Source: Deltaproteobacteria bacterium
GTDB taxonomy: Bacteria > Desulfobacterota > Deferrisomatia > Deferrisomatales > JACRMM01
Assembly (NCBI GenBank): GCA_016214985.1
Contig: JACRMM010000044.1
Location: 1-64,000, forward strand
Length of the DNA stretch: 64,000 bases
Direction: 5' to 3'
A program made the translations under genes and the position numbers. The notes below the pieces were generated by a model. The model had not been told where the DNA came from. It did not search any database and was given only the letters and a program-made list of their open reading frames with translations. Below are positions 10,297 to 20,473 of this stretch, in pieces (the stretch's first letter is position 1; every line of letters begins with the position of its first letter).

Positions 10297-10710
10297 TCAG
10301 ATGTCCAAGGACCTCAGAAAGTCTGCCACAGACTGGATCGAAACTCCGGCCGTGCGTTCCGGCGTGTTCATGTAAGGACCGAAATGCTTGCGGTCGCCGG
10401 TTAGCAGGTGTGTGGCTCCGGACGAGATCGCGGCAGACAAAATCGGTCGATCCTTTTCCGGAAGCGGGATAGGACAGTCATACGAGGGTGCAGGGGAGTG
10501 TCGCTTGATCATCCGCAGAATCGAGTCGAACCTCGGGAGGCAGTCGGGGAATTTCCTATCAAGGTTTCGACGAGCCTCTTCGACAGCCAGTTCGGAGGTG
10601 ACAAGTTCCCACCCACTCTCTCCAGCCATTTCTATGACGAAGGCCGCCTTTCCTTGAGGATTGTGCGCGGCCGTGAACAACACGTTCGCATCCAGGAAAA
10701 GCCGCATCAC
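10297..10710 (-). CDS. PIN-domain toxin (putative endoribonuclease)
   Basis: LFLDANVLFTAA...E...EKDRPILSAAISSGATHLLTGDRKHFG; 4-nt overlap with upstream AbrB-type antitoxin. Confidence 0.82.
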   Translation of the reverse strand: MMRLFLDANVLFTAAHNPQGKAAFVIEMAGESGWELVTSELAVEEARRNLDRKFPDCLPRFDSILRMIKRHSPAPSYDCPIPLPEKDRPILSAAISSGATHLLTGDRKHFGPYMNTPERTAGVSIQSVADFLRSLDI

Positions 10711-10958
10711 CGTGCGCGTGTCAGTTTGGCGGCAAGCCGCTCTCGATCGGCGGGCTCAAGGCGATCTTCCGCATCCCACTCGGCGATCTGTTCGTCGGAG
10801 TACATGTCCACCTCAACGACGGCAGCCGGCCGCAAGACGATCTCACTTTCACGATCGTCCAAGATCAGCACATCTCCGGTCTTGATCCTAAGACGCTTGC
10901 GCACCGAGGCGGGCAACGTGATCTGCCCTCGTCCCGACACGATCAGATGCTCCCGCAT
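10707..10958 (-). CDS. AbrB/MazE/SpoVT-family antitoxin
   Basis: MREHLIVSGRGQITLPASVRKRLRIKTGDVLILDDRESEIVLRP swapped-hairpin AbrB domain. Confidence 0.82.
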   Translation of the reverse strand: MREHLIVSGRGQITLPASVRKRLRIKTGDVLILDDRESEIVLRPAAVVEVDMYSDEQIAEWDAEDRLEPADRERLAAKLTRAR

Positions 10959-11170
10959 TCGAACCTCCTTCAGGACCCGTGGAGGTAAGTCTACTGCATG
11001 TAGATTATCCGCAATTCTGAAAATCGGCAAGCAGTCGACGACCGTCACGACCGGGTCTCGTTACACATGGACACCATTTTGACGTTCGGACGGTGCACGA
11101 CGCTGGGGCCTCATCCCCTGTCGCCGAAAGCGTCCTTCCTGCTGAGGACTGCCTCGCAACCCGACACCCT

Positions 11171-12544
11171 TCACCGGAGTACGTCGAGAACGGCCCCCGG
11201 CGTGATCACCTCCACGCCTTCACCCGCGTCCAAGGACTTCTTGAGCCACAGAGCCGGAATTACGTTGCGGCCCTTGAGGAACGGGGCTCTTGCAATCCGG
11301 GCGCGCAGCTGTTCCGCCCAGCGTTGTCCCTCAGATTCCTTCTGGGACCACTTCACCTCGCCGATCAGGACGCTCCTCTGGTCCAACGACTCGGCCACCA
11401 CGTCGAACTCTACGGGACCGTCCGCTCCGGCGCCCCACCAGCGTGAGGCCACGCCCCACCGCGTTTCCGCCAGTCTCAGAAACGGCACCGACCGACGGGC
11501 CAAGGTCTCCCAGACGGCTCCAACGTGACTTGCGAAGTCGTCCTTCAGACGGTCCTCCACGGGCTCCATGAGCCCCAGCTCCAGTAGGGAGCGGTTTGGC
11601 TGCAGGAAGCGGAAGTAGAAGGAGAGGAAGGGGTCGCTGAGCCGATACAGCGTGCGCTTCGTCGAACGTTCGTCGTCGCCGAAGGGCGCCTCTCTGCACA
11701 CATAGCCGAGCTCGATGAGGTTGGAGAGCGGCCGCGTGAGGCTCCCCGCCGGCTTCCCCATCCGGCCGGCGATCTCGGAGAGCCGATTGCAGCCCGCGCC
11801 GATGAGCGACAAGAGCGAATATGCTTGACCGGCTGTGCGCAGGTCATCCAAGAGGAGAGTGGCAGGCTCGTCGTGGAGGACCCCGCGTCGATCGAGCACT
11901 AGCTCCCGCACCGCTTCCCCCATCGAACCAAACCCTTGCGCCAGTTCCCAATAACGGGGTACGCCACCCCATATGGCGTATGCCTCGACGGCCGCTTGGC
12001 CGGTCACGCCCAGCGCCTCGGCAATCCATCCTGGCCCGAGGGGTTCGACCTTCAAGATCTCCTCGGCCCGCCCATAGAGAGGGGCTGTCCGGTCCAGCAC
12101 GAGGCCCTGCATCATTCGTTGCGAGGAGCCACAGAGGAGAAAGCTGATCTTCTTCTCCCCGGGGCGGTCGAGATACCGCTGGAGCAGGCTCGGCAGCTCC
12201 GGGGACGTACCCACGAGGTAGGGGAACTCGTCGAGCAGAACGTTCAGGGGCCTGTCGAGGCGGGCTTCGAGCGTGGAGAGCAAGGCGTCCCACGAGCCGT
12301 ATCGGGCCGCGGCGAACTCGGGAAGGATCCGTCCGGCCTCGACCGCCAGGGCGTCGATCTGGAGAGGGGCGTCGCGTTGGTCGGCCAAGAAATACAGTGC
12401 GTGGTCTCCGGCGACCCGCTGGATGAGCGTCGACTTTCCACAGCGGCGGCGTCCATAGAGGACGGCGAGACGGCCGCCCTTCCCACCGAGGAAACGCCGC
12501 AGTCGCCGCTGCTCTTCGTCGCGATTCAGGAACGGGAGCTTCAT
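11171..12544 (-). CDS. Archaeal-type AAA ATPase with C-terminal DUF234 domain
   Basis: FLNRDEEQRRLRRFL, Walker A YGRRRCGKSTLIQ, DUF234-like VEFDVVAESLDQRSVLIGEVKWS. Confidence 0.85.
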   Translation of the reverse strand: MKLPFLNRDEEQRRLRRFLGGKGGRLAVLYGRRRCGKSTLIQRVAGDHALYFLADQRDAPLQIDALAVEAGRILPEFAAARYGSWDALLSTLEARLDRPLNVLLDEFPYLVGTSPELPSLLQRYLDRPGEKKISFLLCGSSQRMMQGLVLDRTAPLYGRAEEILKVEPLGPGWIAEALGVTGQAAVEAYAIWGGVPRYWELAQGFGSMGEAVRELVLDRRGVLHDEPATLLLDDLRTAGQAYSLLSLIGAGCNRLSEIAGRMGKPAGSLTRPLSNLIELGYVCREAPFGDDERSTKRTLYRLSDPFLSFYFRFLQPNRSLLELGLMEPVEDRLKDDFASHVGAVWETLARRSVPFLRLAETRWGVASRWWGAGADGPVEFDVVAESLDQRSVLIGEVKWSQKESEGQRWAEQLRARIARAPFLKGRNVIPALWLKKSLDAGEGVEVITPGAVLDVLR

Positions 12545-13002
12545 GGCGACAAGCATGTCTCAGGAGCATCATGTTTGTAAAGCATATTCTCCTCTGGCCG
12601 CTCGTCCCAACTCTCCCGCTCAACGGATCTACTCTTGTCTCCAACTGCTTCTACCTGGTCTTGGAGCGCGCCGGAAGACGCGTCCTAGATCGCCTTTGCT
12701 ATTCGGCACTCTCAGTTGCTTCTTTCAAACGCCGCATCCGAGCAGTCTCGTATACTTGCCTCAAGAATCAGCGCCAAGAGAGCCCTACCGATCAAGGCTT
12801 AGGAGGCTCATCGCTGGAATGACCGTGTAAGGACATCTTGGAGGAGAGAGACTCGGTGGGTGGTTCGTCACCCCCTGCCTCTTCCCTCTCACCCGGTCAT
12901 TCCCCGGATGAACCTCTTTTTGCCGTGTGCCTTCGACCGAGAACGAGTATCGTTTGGAACGGCTGGGCAGGGGACTGGCCTCGAGACGAGAGGGGGAACG
13001 CC

Positions 13003-13545
13003 ATGGGGATGGCTGTCCTGGTCGGCGCGTCCGCCGCGCTTCAGTTCGCGGCGGGCGTGCTGGCTCTTCGACTGATCCGTGTCACCGGGGCCACGAATTC
13101 GTGGGCGCTGATCGCCTGCGGGCTCTGGGGCATGGCTGCGCGCCGCGGCCTGAGCCTCATGCACGTCCTCCAGCCCGCCCACCAGCTCGCCCTCGATCTC
13201 GGGTTTGAGGTGCTCGGCCTCGTGACCTCGGCCGCCATGCTCGCCGGGGTCCTGCTCATCGGCCCCCTCTTCCGGGGGCTCCGGACCGCTCGGGAGCGGG
13301 CGGAGCAGGTCGCCCGCGAAAAGGAGGAGCTGGCGGTCGGGCTCGAACAGGCGATGGCGAGCCTCAAGATCCTCTCCGGGATCCTCCCGATCTGTGCATC
13401 GTGCAAGAGCATCCGGGACGAGCAGGGCCGCTGGAACCCGATCGAGACGTACGTGAGGGATCGGACCGACGCCGAGTTCACCCACGGCCTGTGCCCCGAG
13501 TGCCGCGTCCGCCTGTACCCGGGGCTCGGTCGTCGCGAGCCGTAG
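13003..13545 (+). CDS. Membrane protein with C-terminal CASCK...GLCPEC motif
   Basis: Several TM segments and a coiled coil, then LKILSGILPICASCKSIRDEQGRWNPIETYVRDRTDAEFTHGLCPECRVRLYP, a tail usually found on PAS/response-regulator proteins. Confidence 0.6.
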   Translation: MGMAVLVGASAALQFAAGVLALRLIRVTGATNSWALIACGLWGMAARRGLSLMHVLQPAHQLALDLGFEVLGLVTSAAMLAGVLLIGPLFRGLRTARERAEQVAREKEELAVGLEQAMASLKILSGILPICASCKSIRDEQGRWNPIETYVRDRTDAEFTHGLCPECRVRLYPGLGRREP

Positions 13546-13553
13546 GGAGCCCC

Positions 13554-14231
13554 TCACCGCTCCAGCAGGCGGCGGAGGGGCGGCACCAGGTTCTTGGCCA
13601 CGATCCGGTGCCCCGCCGCGTTGGGGTGCATCCCGTCCTGCAACGTCAGTTCGGCCCGCCCCGCCACGCCCTCCAGCAGGAACGGGACGAACGCCACCTT
13701 GAGCTCGTTCGCAACCCTCGGGTACACGGCCTCGAACTGGCGCACGTAGAGGGGCCCGTAGCTCGGGGGGAGCCGCATGCCCAGGAGCAGCACCTTTGCC
13801 CCGGCGGCACGCGCCTTCTCGACCACCTCCCGAAGGTTCTCTTCCAGCTGCGTGACCGGCTGTCCCCTCAGACCATCGTTCGCCCCGAGCTCCACGACCA
13901 CGGCGTCGGGGTGCTGGGTCAGGAGCCAGTCGAGCCGGCGCAGCCCCCCGGCCGAGGTGTCGCCGCTCACCCCGGCGTTGATCACCCGGATCGGGATTCC
14001 ATCCTCGGCCAACCGCTCTCCGAGCAGCGCGGGGAACGCCTGTGCCTCCGGGAGGTCGTAGCCGGCCGTGAGGCTGTCGCCCAGGAAGGCCACGACCGGC
14101 CCCTGGGGCGTCGTCCGCGCGGCGCGCGGGGAGCCGGCTTGCCCGGACGGGGGCTCCGGCGTAGCCTGCTGGCACGCGGCCAAGGCGGCGGCGACGAAGA
14201 GGGTGGCGATGGCGCGGACGCGGTGGCGCAT
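13554..14231 (-). CDS. tesA: GDSL-family arylesterase/lysophospholipase (TesA-like lipoprotein)
   Basis: FLGDSLTAGYDL, INAGVSGDTSAGG, GANDGLRG, DGMHPNAAGH; divergent from ybbA-like gene as in E. coli. Confidence 0.88.
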   Translation of the reverse strand: MRHRVRAIATLFVAAALAACQQATPEPPSGQAGSPRAARTTPQGPVVAFLGDSLTAGYDLPEAQAFPALLGERLAEDGIPIRVINAGVSGDTSAGGLRRLDWLLTQHPDAVVVELGANDGLRGQPVTQLEENLREVVEKARAAGAKVLLLGMRLPPSYGPLYVRQFEAVYPRVANELKVAFVPFLLEGVAGRAELTLQDGMHPNAAGHRIVAKNLVPPLRRLLER

Positions 14232-14294
14232 GGAGGACTCTCGAAGCCGGGGGGATGGGCCGAGGTCCGAGGATAACACGGGACCGGGGGGACC

Positions 14295-14996
14295 GTGAGC
14301 GTTCCTCCGGCGATCGAGCTCCGGGGTCTGACCAAGCGACTCCCGTCGGGGGGACGGCTCCTGACGATCCTGGACCGGATCGACCTGACGGTCGCCGCGG
14401 GGGAGTTCGTGGCGGTGCTGGGGCCCTCCGGGAGCGGCAAGTCCACCCTGCTCGCCTTGATGGCCGGCCTCGACCGGCCGACCGAGGGCGAGGTCCTCCT
14501 GGACGGGGAGCCCATCCAGGACCTGTCGGAGGACGCGCTGGCGCAGCTTCGGCGCCGCCGGATCGGTTTTGTGTTCCAGTCCTTCCAGCTCCTGGGAAAT
14601 CTCACGGCCCGGGAGAACGTACTCCTGCCGCTGGAGCTCGCGGGCCGCCCGGACGCCGGGCACCGGGCCGGGGAGCTTCTGGGCAAGGTGGGGCTGGCGG
14701 AGCGGGGCCACCACTACCCGTCGCAGCTCTCGGGGGGCGAGCAGCAGCGGGTGGCCCTGGCCCGGGCCTTTGCGGCCGACCCTGCCCTTCTCCTGGCGGA
14801 CGAGCCCACGGGCAACCTCGACAGCGCGACCGGCGAGCGCGTGTTGGGGCTCCTCGCAGATCTCCGAATGCGCCTGGGCACCACGGTTGTGCTCGTCACC
14901 CACAGTCCCTCCGTGGCGGGCCTCGCGGGCCGGCGCATCGAGCTGCGCGACGGGAGGGTCGAGCGCGACGAGCGGCAGTCCGAGGCGCCGGCGTGA
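14295..14996 (+). CDS. ABC transporter ATP-binding protein (YbbA/LolD-like)
   Basis: Walker A GPSGSGKST, signature LSGGEQQRVALARAFA, Walker B LLLADEPTGNLD. Confidence 0.93.
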   Translation: MSVPPAIELRGLTKRLPSGGRLLTILDRIDLTVAAGEFVAVLGPSGSGKSTLLALMAGLDRPTEGEVLLDGEPIQDLSEDALAQLRRRRIGFVFQSFQLLGNLTARENVLLPLELAGRPDAGHRAGELLGKVGLAERGHHYPSQLSGGEQQRVALARAFAADPALLLADEPTGNLDSATGERVLGLLADLRMRLGTTVVLVTHSPSVAGLAGRRIELRDGRVERDERQSEAPA

Positions 14997-17548
14997 GGCT
15001 CTCCCTCTATTCCCGAGCCTGGGTCTGGGAGTCACGCGGTGCCTTCGGACGGCTGGCCTTCTTCGGCGCATGCCTCGCGGTGGGCGTGGCCGCTGTGGTG
15101 GCGGTCGCGGGCCTTTCGGACGGGGTCGAGCAGGCGCTGCGGGCCGAGGCGCGAAATCTCCTGGCCGCCGACCTCCAGGTCGAGGGCCATCGACCGCTGC
15201 CGACGAGCCTCTCGGCCGCTGTCGCGGCCGTCCCCGGCGCCCGGTGGGTTGAGGTGCGCCAGCTTCCGACGGTGGCCGCCGCGCCGGGGCGAGCAGGCGC
15301 CGCGGGCCCCAGCGAGCTCGTGGAGCTCAAGGCCGTGGGGCCTGGCTACCCCTTCTACGGGACCCTCCAACTCGAGCCGCGCCGAGCCCTGTCGGACCTC
15401 CTGACCCCCGACGCTGCCGTGGTTGCGCCGGAGCTCCTGGAACGCCTGGGGCTGCGGGTCGGAGGCCACCTTCTGCTCGGCGGCGCGGCGTTTCGGGTGG
15501 TCGGTACGGTCGACGCCGAGCCCGACCGGATCGCATTTTCCCTCACGCTCGGACCGCGCGTCTTCGTGTCGCTCGAGGGGCTCCGGCGCACGGGCCTCGA
15601 GACGCTCGGCAGCCGCATCGAGTACAGGGCGCTCGTGGCGCTCCCGGCCGGTGTCTCCTCGGCCCGGGCGGAAGCGGTCGCGAACCGGCTGCGGGCTGCG
15701 CTGCCGGACCCCTCGGCGTTTCGAGTGCAGACTTACACCCAGGCCCAACCCAACCTGCGCCGGGCCCTGGACCGCGGCACGCGGTTCCTAGGCCTGGTCG
15801 CCCTGCTCTCGCTCCTGATTGGCGGCATCGGGGTCGCGCAGACCGTGCGCGCATGGCTCGCCGAGAGGATCGACTCCATCGCCGTCCTCCAGTGCCTAGG
15901 CGTTCGCCCCCGGGAGATCCTGGCCCTGTACCTCGGCCACACCGCGCTCGTGGCCATGGTGGGAAGCGCAGTTGGCGCCGCGGCAGGAGTGGCGGTTCAG
16001 GCGGCCGCGGGCCGCCTTGCGCAGGGGCTTCTCCCCGCTTCGGCGCTTCGACTCTGGCAGCCCGCGGCGCTGCTGCGGGGCATGAGCCTGGGGGTGGGGG
16101 TTGCGCTTCTCTTCAGTCTGCCGCTCTTGATGGCGTTGCGCCGCGTGCCGCCCGTTCGCGTGTTACGGCACGATGCCGAGCCTCTGCCGCCGAGCCGTTG
16201 GGCCCAGGCCGCCACAGTGCTCGCCCTGGCCGGGGGGGTGCTGGGCACGGCGTGGGCCCAGTCCGGGTCGGCCGCGATGGGGGCCGAGTTTACGGCAGGG
16301 CTGGCCGGTGCCGTGCTGATCCTGGGCCTCGCGGCGCGCGCGGCCGCTCGGCTGGCCGCCGCCGTGCCGGAGCGCTGGGTCGCCGGCCGGGTGTCGTTGC
16401 GCCACGGGCTCGGAGCCCTCGCTCGCCCCGGCGCCGGCACCCTGGGGGCCGTCGTGGGTCTCGGGCTCGGAGTGCTGCTCGTGCTCGCCATGTACCTCGT
16501 GCAGGCCCGGCTGGGGGCCGAGCTCGGGGGCGAGCTGCCCCGCGACGCACCCACGGCGTTCCTGCTCGACGTCCAGCCCGATCAGTGGGCCGGGGTTCGC
16601 ACGATCTTGGAGGCGAAGGGCGCGACCCGGATCGATTCGGTGCCCGTGGTCATGGCCCGGCTCAAGGCCGTGGACGGACGCTCGGTCGCGGAGCTCGCGT
16701 CCAAGGCATCCACGCAGGACGGCGAGCGGGGCCGGCGCCGGTGGGTCTTCACAAGAGAGCAGCGCCTGACGTACCTGCGCGCGCTTCCGCCGGGCAACGA
16801 GGTGGTGGAAGGGCGGCTCTGGAGCGACCCGCGCCGACCGGAGGTGAGCGTGGAGGACGACTTCGCCCGCGACCTCGGCGCCCGCCTGGGTTCGACGCTG
16901 ACCTTCGACGTGCAGGGTGTTCCCCTCGACCTCGAGGTCACGAGCCTGCGCAGGGTGGAGTGGCGCACCTTCGGGATCAACTTCTTTCTCGTCGTCGAGC
17001 CCGGCGTGCTGGAGTCGGCGCCCCAGTTCCGGCTCGTCTCTGCCCGCCTTCCCCCGGGAGGGGAGCAGCGTGCCCAGGACCTGCTGGCCGCGCGTTACCC
17101 GAATGTGACCCTGCTTAAGGTCCGGGCAATCCTGGAGAAGATCCTGGCCGTCCTCAATCGAGTGGCGCTCGGCGTCCAGTTTCTGGGGGGGTTCACGGTG
17201 GTGGCGGGGATCGCGATCCTGGCGGGTGCCGTGTCCGCGGGCTCGGTGCGGCGGGGCCGGGAGGTGGCTCTCCTGAAGACCCTGGGTATGACTCGCCGGG
17301 GCGTCGCTGCGGCCTTCGCCCTCGAGTACGCCCTCGTGGGCGCGGTGGCCGGCCTCATCGGGTCGGCCGGGGCCGGTGTTGCGGCCTGGGCCGTGCTCAC
17401 CCGCGGCATGGAGATCCCCTTCCGCCTCGACGCCCTGCCGTACGCCGCGGCCGTGGCCGCCAGCGTCCTGCTGGCCGTTACCGCAGGCCTCGCTGCGAGC
17501 GGCCGGGCGCTGGGGCGGCGGCCCGTGGACGTGCTCCGCGCGGAGTGA
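14993..17548 (+). CDS. FtsX-like ABC transporter permease (YbbP-like)
   Basis: GTG start overlaps the upstream TGA; multiple TMs, FtsX-type C-terminus REVALLKTLGMTRRGVAAAFALEYALVG. Confidence 0.85.
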   Translation: MRLSLYSRAWVWESRGAFGRLAFFGACLAVGVAAVVAVAGLSDGVEQALRAEARNLLAADLQVEGHRPLPTSLSAAVAAVPGARWVEVRQLPTVAAAPGRAGAAGPSELVELKAVGPGYPFYGTLQLEPRRALSDLLTPDAAVVAPELLERLGLRVGGHLLLGGAAFRVVGTVDAEPDRIAFSLTLGPRVFVSLEGLRRTGLETLGSRIEYRALVALPAGVSSARAEAVANRLRAALPDPSAFRVQTYTQAQPNLRRALDRGTRFLGLVALLSLLIGGIGVAQTVRAWLAERIDSIAVLQCLGVRPREILALYLGHTALVAMVGSAVGAAAGVAVQAAAGRLAQGLLPASALRLWQPAALLRGMSLGVGVALLFSLPLLMALRRVPPVRVLRHDAEPLPPSRWAQAATVLALAGGVLGTAWAQSGSAAMGAEFTAGLAGAVLILGLAARAAARLAAAVPERWVAGRVSLRHGLGALARPGAGTLGAVVGLGLGVLLVLAMYLVQARLGAELGGELPRDAPTAFLLDVQPDQWAGVRTILEAKGATRIDSVPVVMARLKAVDGRSVAELASKASTQDGERGRRRWVFTREQRLTYLRALPPGNEVVEGRLWSDPRRPEVSVEDDFARDLGARLGSTLTFDVQGVPLDLEVTSLRRVEWRTFGINFFLVVEPGVLESAPQFRLVSARLPPGGEQRAQDLLAARYPNVTLLKVRAILEKILAVLNRVALGVQFLGGFTVVAGIAILAGAVSAGSVRRGREVALLKTLGMTRRGVAAAFALEYALVGAVAGLIGSAGAGVAAWAVLTRGMEIPFRLDALPYAAAVAASVLLAVTAGLAASGRALGRRPVDVLRAE

Positions 17549-17603
17549 TGGCGGGGTCCTGCCGTTTCCGGGCCCCCTCGGAGGCGTCGGGGCCCGCGAC
17601 GAC

Positions 17604-17632
17604 GAACCCTTCGGACCTCGGCCGAAGGGTTC
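17604..17632. terminator. Putative bidirectional terminator hairpin between convergent genes
   Basis: GAACCCTTCGG-acctcgg-CCGAAGGGTTC, 11-bp perfect stem; no U tract. Confidence 0.5.
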
Positions 17633-17653
17633 TGCCAGCCCGCGGGGTCGGGG

Positions 17654-18007
17654 CTACCAGACCGTTACCCGGTCGCCGAAGCGGTCGAGGTCGGCCTTCC
17701 CGATCCCCCTGACGTTGAGCAGCTGGTCGACCCTGGAGAGGGGCCCGTTGGCGTCGCGGTACTCCACGATGGACCCCGCCATCTCGGGGCTGATCCCCGG
17801 CACCTTGGCGAGCTCATCGGCGCTGGCCGCGTTGAGGTCCACTTTCTCCGTCCCCCTCCGCGTCGTCGCGGGCTGCTCCATGGAGTGGGAGGCACCGGCT
17901 CGGTACGGCGGGCCCGAGGTGTACGCCGGCGCGGCGGCGACGACGGTCGTCAGGGAGCCGACCGCGAGCGCGGCGAGGAACAGGGTGGTTCTTCTGTGCG
18001 TGTTCAT
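17654..18007 (-). CDS. ComEA-like helix-hairpin-helix protein
   Basis: VDLNAASADELAKVPGISPEMAGSIVEYRDANGPLSRVDQLLNVRGIGKADLDRF. Confidence 0.87.
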   Translation of the reverse strand: MNTHRRTTLFLAALAVGSLTTVVAAAPAYTSGPPYRAGASHSMEQPATTRRGTEKVDLNAASADELAKVPGISPEMAGSIVEYRDANGPLSRVDQLLNVRGIGKADLDRFGDRVTVW

Positions 18008-18095
18008 GACTGCACCTCCTCTCCCCCCGACGTCTCCGAATGCCCCTCTACGGTAGCCACGGCTCCGGCGCTTGGGAACGCCGCACTCGCCGAGA

Positions 18096-18863
18096 TCACC
18101 GGTACCCGTCGTAGAAGAGCTTCGCGGTGACCGCCAGGACCATGGTCAGGAACAGGGGCCGGACGAAGCGGGCGCCGCGGGTGACGACCAGCCCCGCACC
18201 GATGCGGGCGCCGATCATCTGACCCGAGCCCATGAGGAGGCCCGCGGTGAGCACCACGTGGCCCCCGGCGAGGAAGACCCCCAGGGAGATCAGGTTGCTC
18301 GTGCAGTTCATGAGCTTGGCGTAGCCGGTGGCACGGACGAGGTCGAGGCCGAGGCCGGCGACGAGTGCCACGACCCAGAAGGAGCCGGTGCCGGGCCCGA
18401 AGAAGCCGTCGTAGAATCCGAGGCCGAGCCCGAAGACGCTGTAGAAGGGGCCGGGCTGGACCCGGGGGCGCCGGTCTTCGAACCCGAAGTGCGGGGTCAC
18501 CAGGGTGTAGAGCGCGATGGTGGCGAGCAGGAAGGGGATCGCCTGGCGCAGGAGCGCGGGGTCGAGCCGCTGGACCGCCCAGGCGCCGAGGGCAGCGCCC
18601 GCTGCGGTGAAGGCGACACCCGCGGCGCCGTCGCCGAGGCGGATGGTCCCGGAGCGGGCGAAGTGTCGCACGGCGCTGGTGGACCCGAAGGACGACTGGA
18701 GCTTGTTGGTTCCGAGGGCATAGGGGGGCGGGAGGCCGAGGCCCAGGAGCACGGGCAGGGTGATCAGGCCGCCGCCGCCGGCCACGGCGTCGACGAGGCC
18801 CGCGACGAGGCCCGTCAGAAAGAGGATCGGGACGCCCCACAGGGGGATCGAGAGGTGATCCAT
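18096..18863 (-). CDS. TSUP family (TauE/SafE) permease
   Basis: GLVAGLVDAVAGGGGLITLPVLL...GTNKLQSSFGS...FYDGFFGPGTGSF...ATGYAKLMNCTSN. Confidence 0.9.
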   Translation of the reverse strand: MDHLSIPLWGVPILFLTGLVAGLVDAVAGGGGLITLPVLLGLGLPPPYALGTNKLQSSFGSTSAVRHFARSGTIRLGDGAAGVAFTAAGAALGAWAVQRLDPALLRQAIPFLLATIALYTLVTPHFGFEDRRPRVQPGPFYSVFGLGLGFYDGFFGPGTGSFWVVALVAGLGLDLVRATGYAKLMNCTSNLISLGVFLAGGHVVLTAGLLMGSGQMIGARIGAGLVVTRGARFVRPLFLTMVLAVTAKLFYDGYR

Positions 18864-19365
18864 GGTCTCCTCGGCACCCGCGGCAGGGCCGGCGCCGACT
18901 CTTCCCTGTTCGGGTCGGCCGGGGCAACGCGGCACGTCCGGTTTCCCGAGGTCCCGCCAACGTCCGCTGCGTTGGGGTTTGGCGGGTCGCTGGGCTCCGG
19001 CCGACGATCCCGCGTTGACCTGATTCCTGGGAACCTATAAAGAAAGTCCCGTGCTCCAAGAGCGGCCGGACGCCCCGCCGCTCCACGGGACGATCCCTGG
19101 GCGCCTGGGGCATCTCTCGGCCGAACGAAGGGGCCATCGCCGCCGCGCCGTTGCAAGCAACCTGCCAAGACCGCGTCCCGCTCCGCTCTGGGGCATCCGA
19201 CCGCTCCCGGTTGATGCGTCGGGGTGACCGAAAGTCATGGGCAACTCAGTCGTCTCTCAAGCATTCAGACCGGTCGTTGAGCCCTCGGGGTCCAGGCTGG
19301 CGTTGAGCGGGCGTCGTCCGTCGCGACCGGCCCGCCGAACCCTTCGCCGATCCGGTCCTGTGCGG

Positions 19366-19746
<381 letters not shown>

Positions 19747-19923
19747 TTACCCTTCGGCGCCGAGGTCGAGGCACCGCTCGGCGATCCTCTCCTCGAGCTC
19801 CTCCAGCGCGAGGAGTTGGTGAGGCCGCACGGAGTGAGCGGGAAGGCTCGCGCGGCGCTCGGCGAGCTCCCGGCGCAGCGCCGCCAGCTCCGCCTGGAGC
19901 CGACTGCGCTCGGCGTCGGTCAC
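19747..19923 (-). CDS. Small conserved coiled-coil protein
   Basis: VTDAERSRLQAELAALRRELAERRASLPAHSVRPHQLLALEELEERIAER; GTGA overlap with the upstream gene. Confidence 0.55.
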   Translation of the reverse strand: MTDAERSRLQAELAALRRELAERRASLPAHSVRPHQLLALEELEERIAERCLDLGAEG

Positions 19924-20237
19924 GGCGCCTCCTCCAGCACCTGATCGATCCACTCCGCTGCGGCGATCATGGCCGGGAAGCCGGCGGTGGGCAGGGCGAG
20001 CAGCGCCGCGTGGCGCAGCTCGTCGGGCGTGAAGCCCTCCTGGAGAGCCTGGCGGGCCTGGGACTTGACGCCGCCCTGGCTCTGGGTCCCGATCGCGACG
20101 CCGAGCCGGACGAGGCGGCGGCCGCGCTCCTCGAGGGGGCCCTGGCGGTTGACCGCGAGGGAGAGCTCCATGTGGGCCTTCTCGACGTCGGGGTAACGGT
20201 TCAGAAACCGGCGGAACGGCTCGGGCAGCTGGGGCAT
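19920..20237 (-). CDS. Carboxymuconolactone decarboxylase family protein
   Basis: AIGTQSQGGVKSQARQALQEGFTPDELRHAALLALPTAGFPA. Confidence 0.83.
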   Translation of the reverse strand: MPQLPEPFRRFLNRYPDVEKAHMELSLAVNRQGPLEERGRRLVRLGVAIGTQSQGGVKSQARQALQEGFTPDELRHAALLALPTAGFPAMIAAAEWIDQVLEEAP

Positions 20238-20473
20238 GGTTTCTCCTCGGGGGGTGCGCGGGTGGGGGCGTCCCGGGCAGAGTAGCGGAAGGAGAAGGCG
20301 ACGCAAGGAAGCGCCGCGTCCCGATCCTCGGGTCGTCCGCCGTCGGTGCCGCTCTCCTTGACCCCCGTCCCTATCCTGGAGTACCAACCGGTCATGGAAT
20401 CGACCTCCGTGCTGGCGCCGACGGCGCCCGAGATCTCAACCTGAGCGTCGACGCTGCCCTCGTCCAGGTTCCC

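Noticed and set aside
14255-14992. N-terminal 246 codons of ORF 14255-17548
   Set aside because: Overlaps the ABC ATPase in another frame; the real permease starts at GTG 14993 with a typical GTGA overlap.
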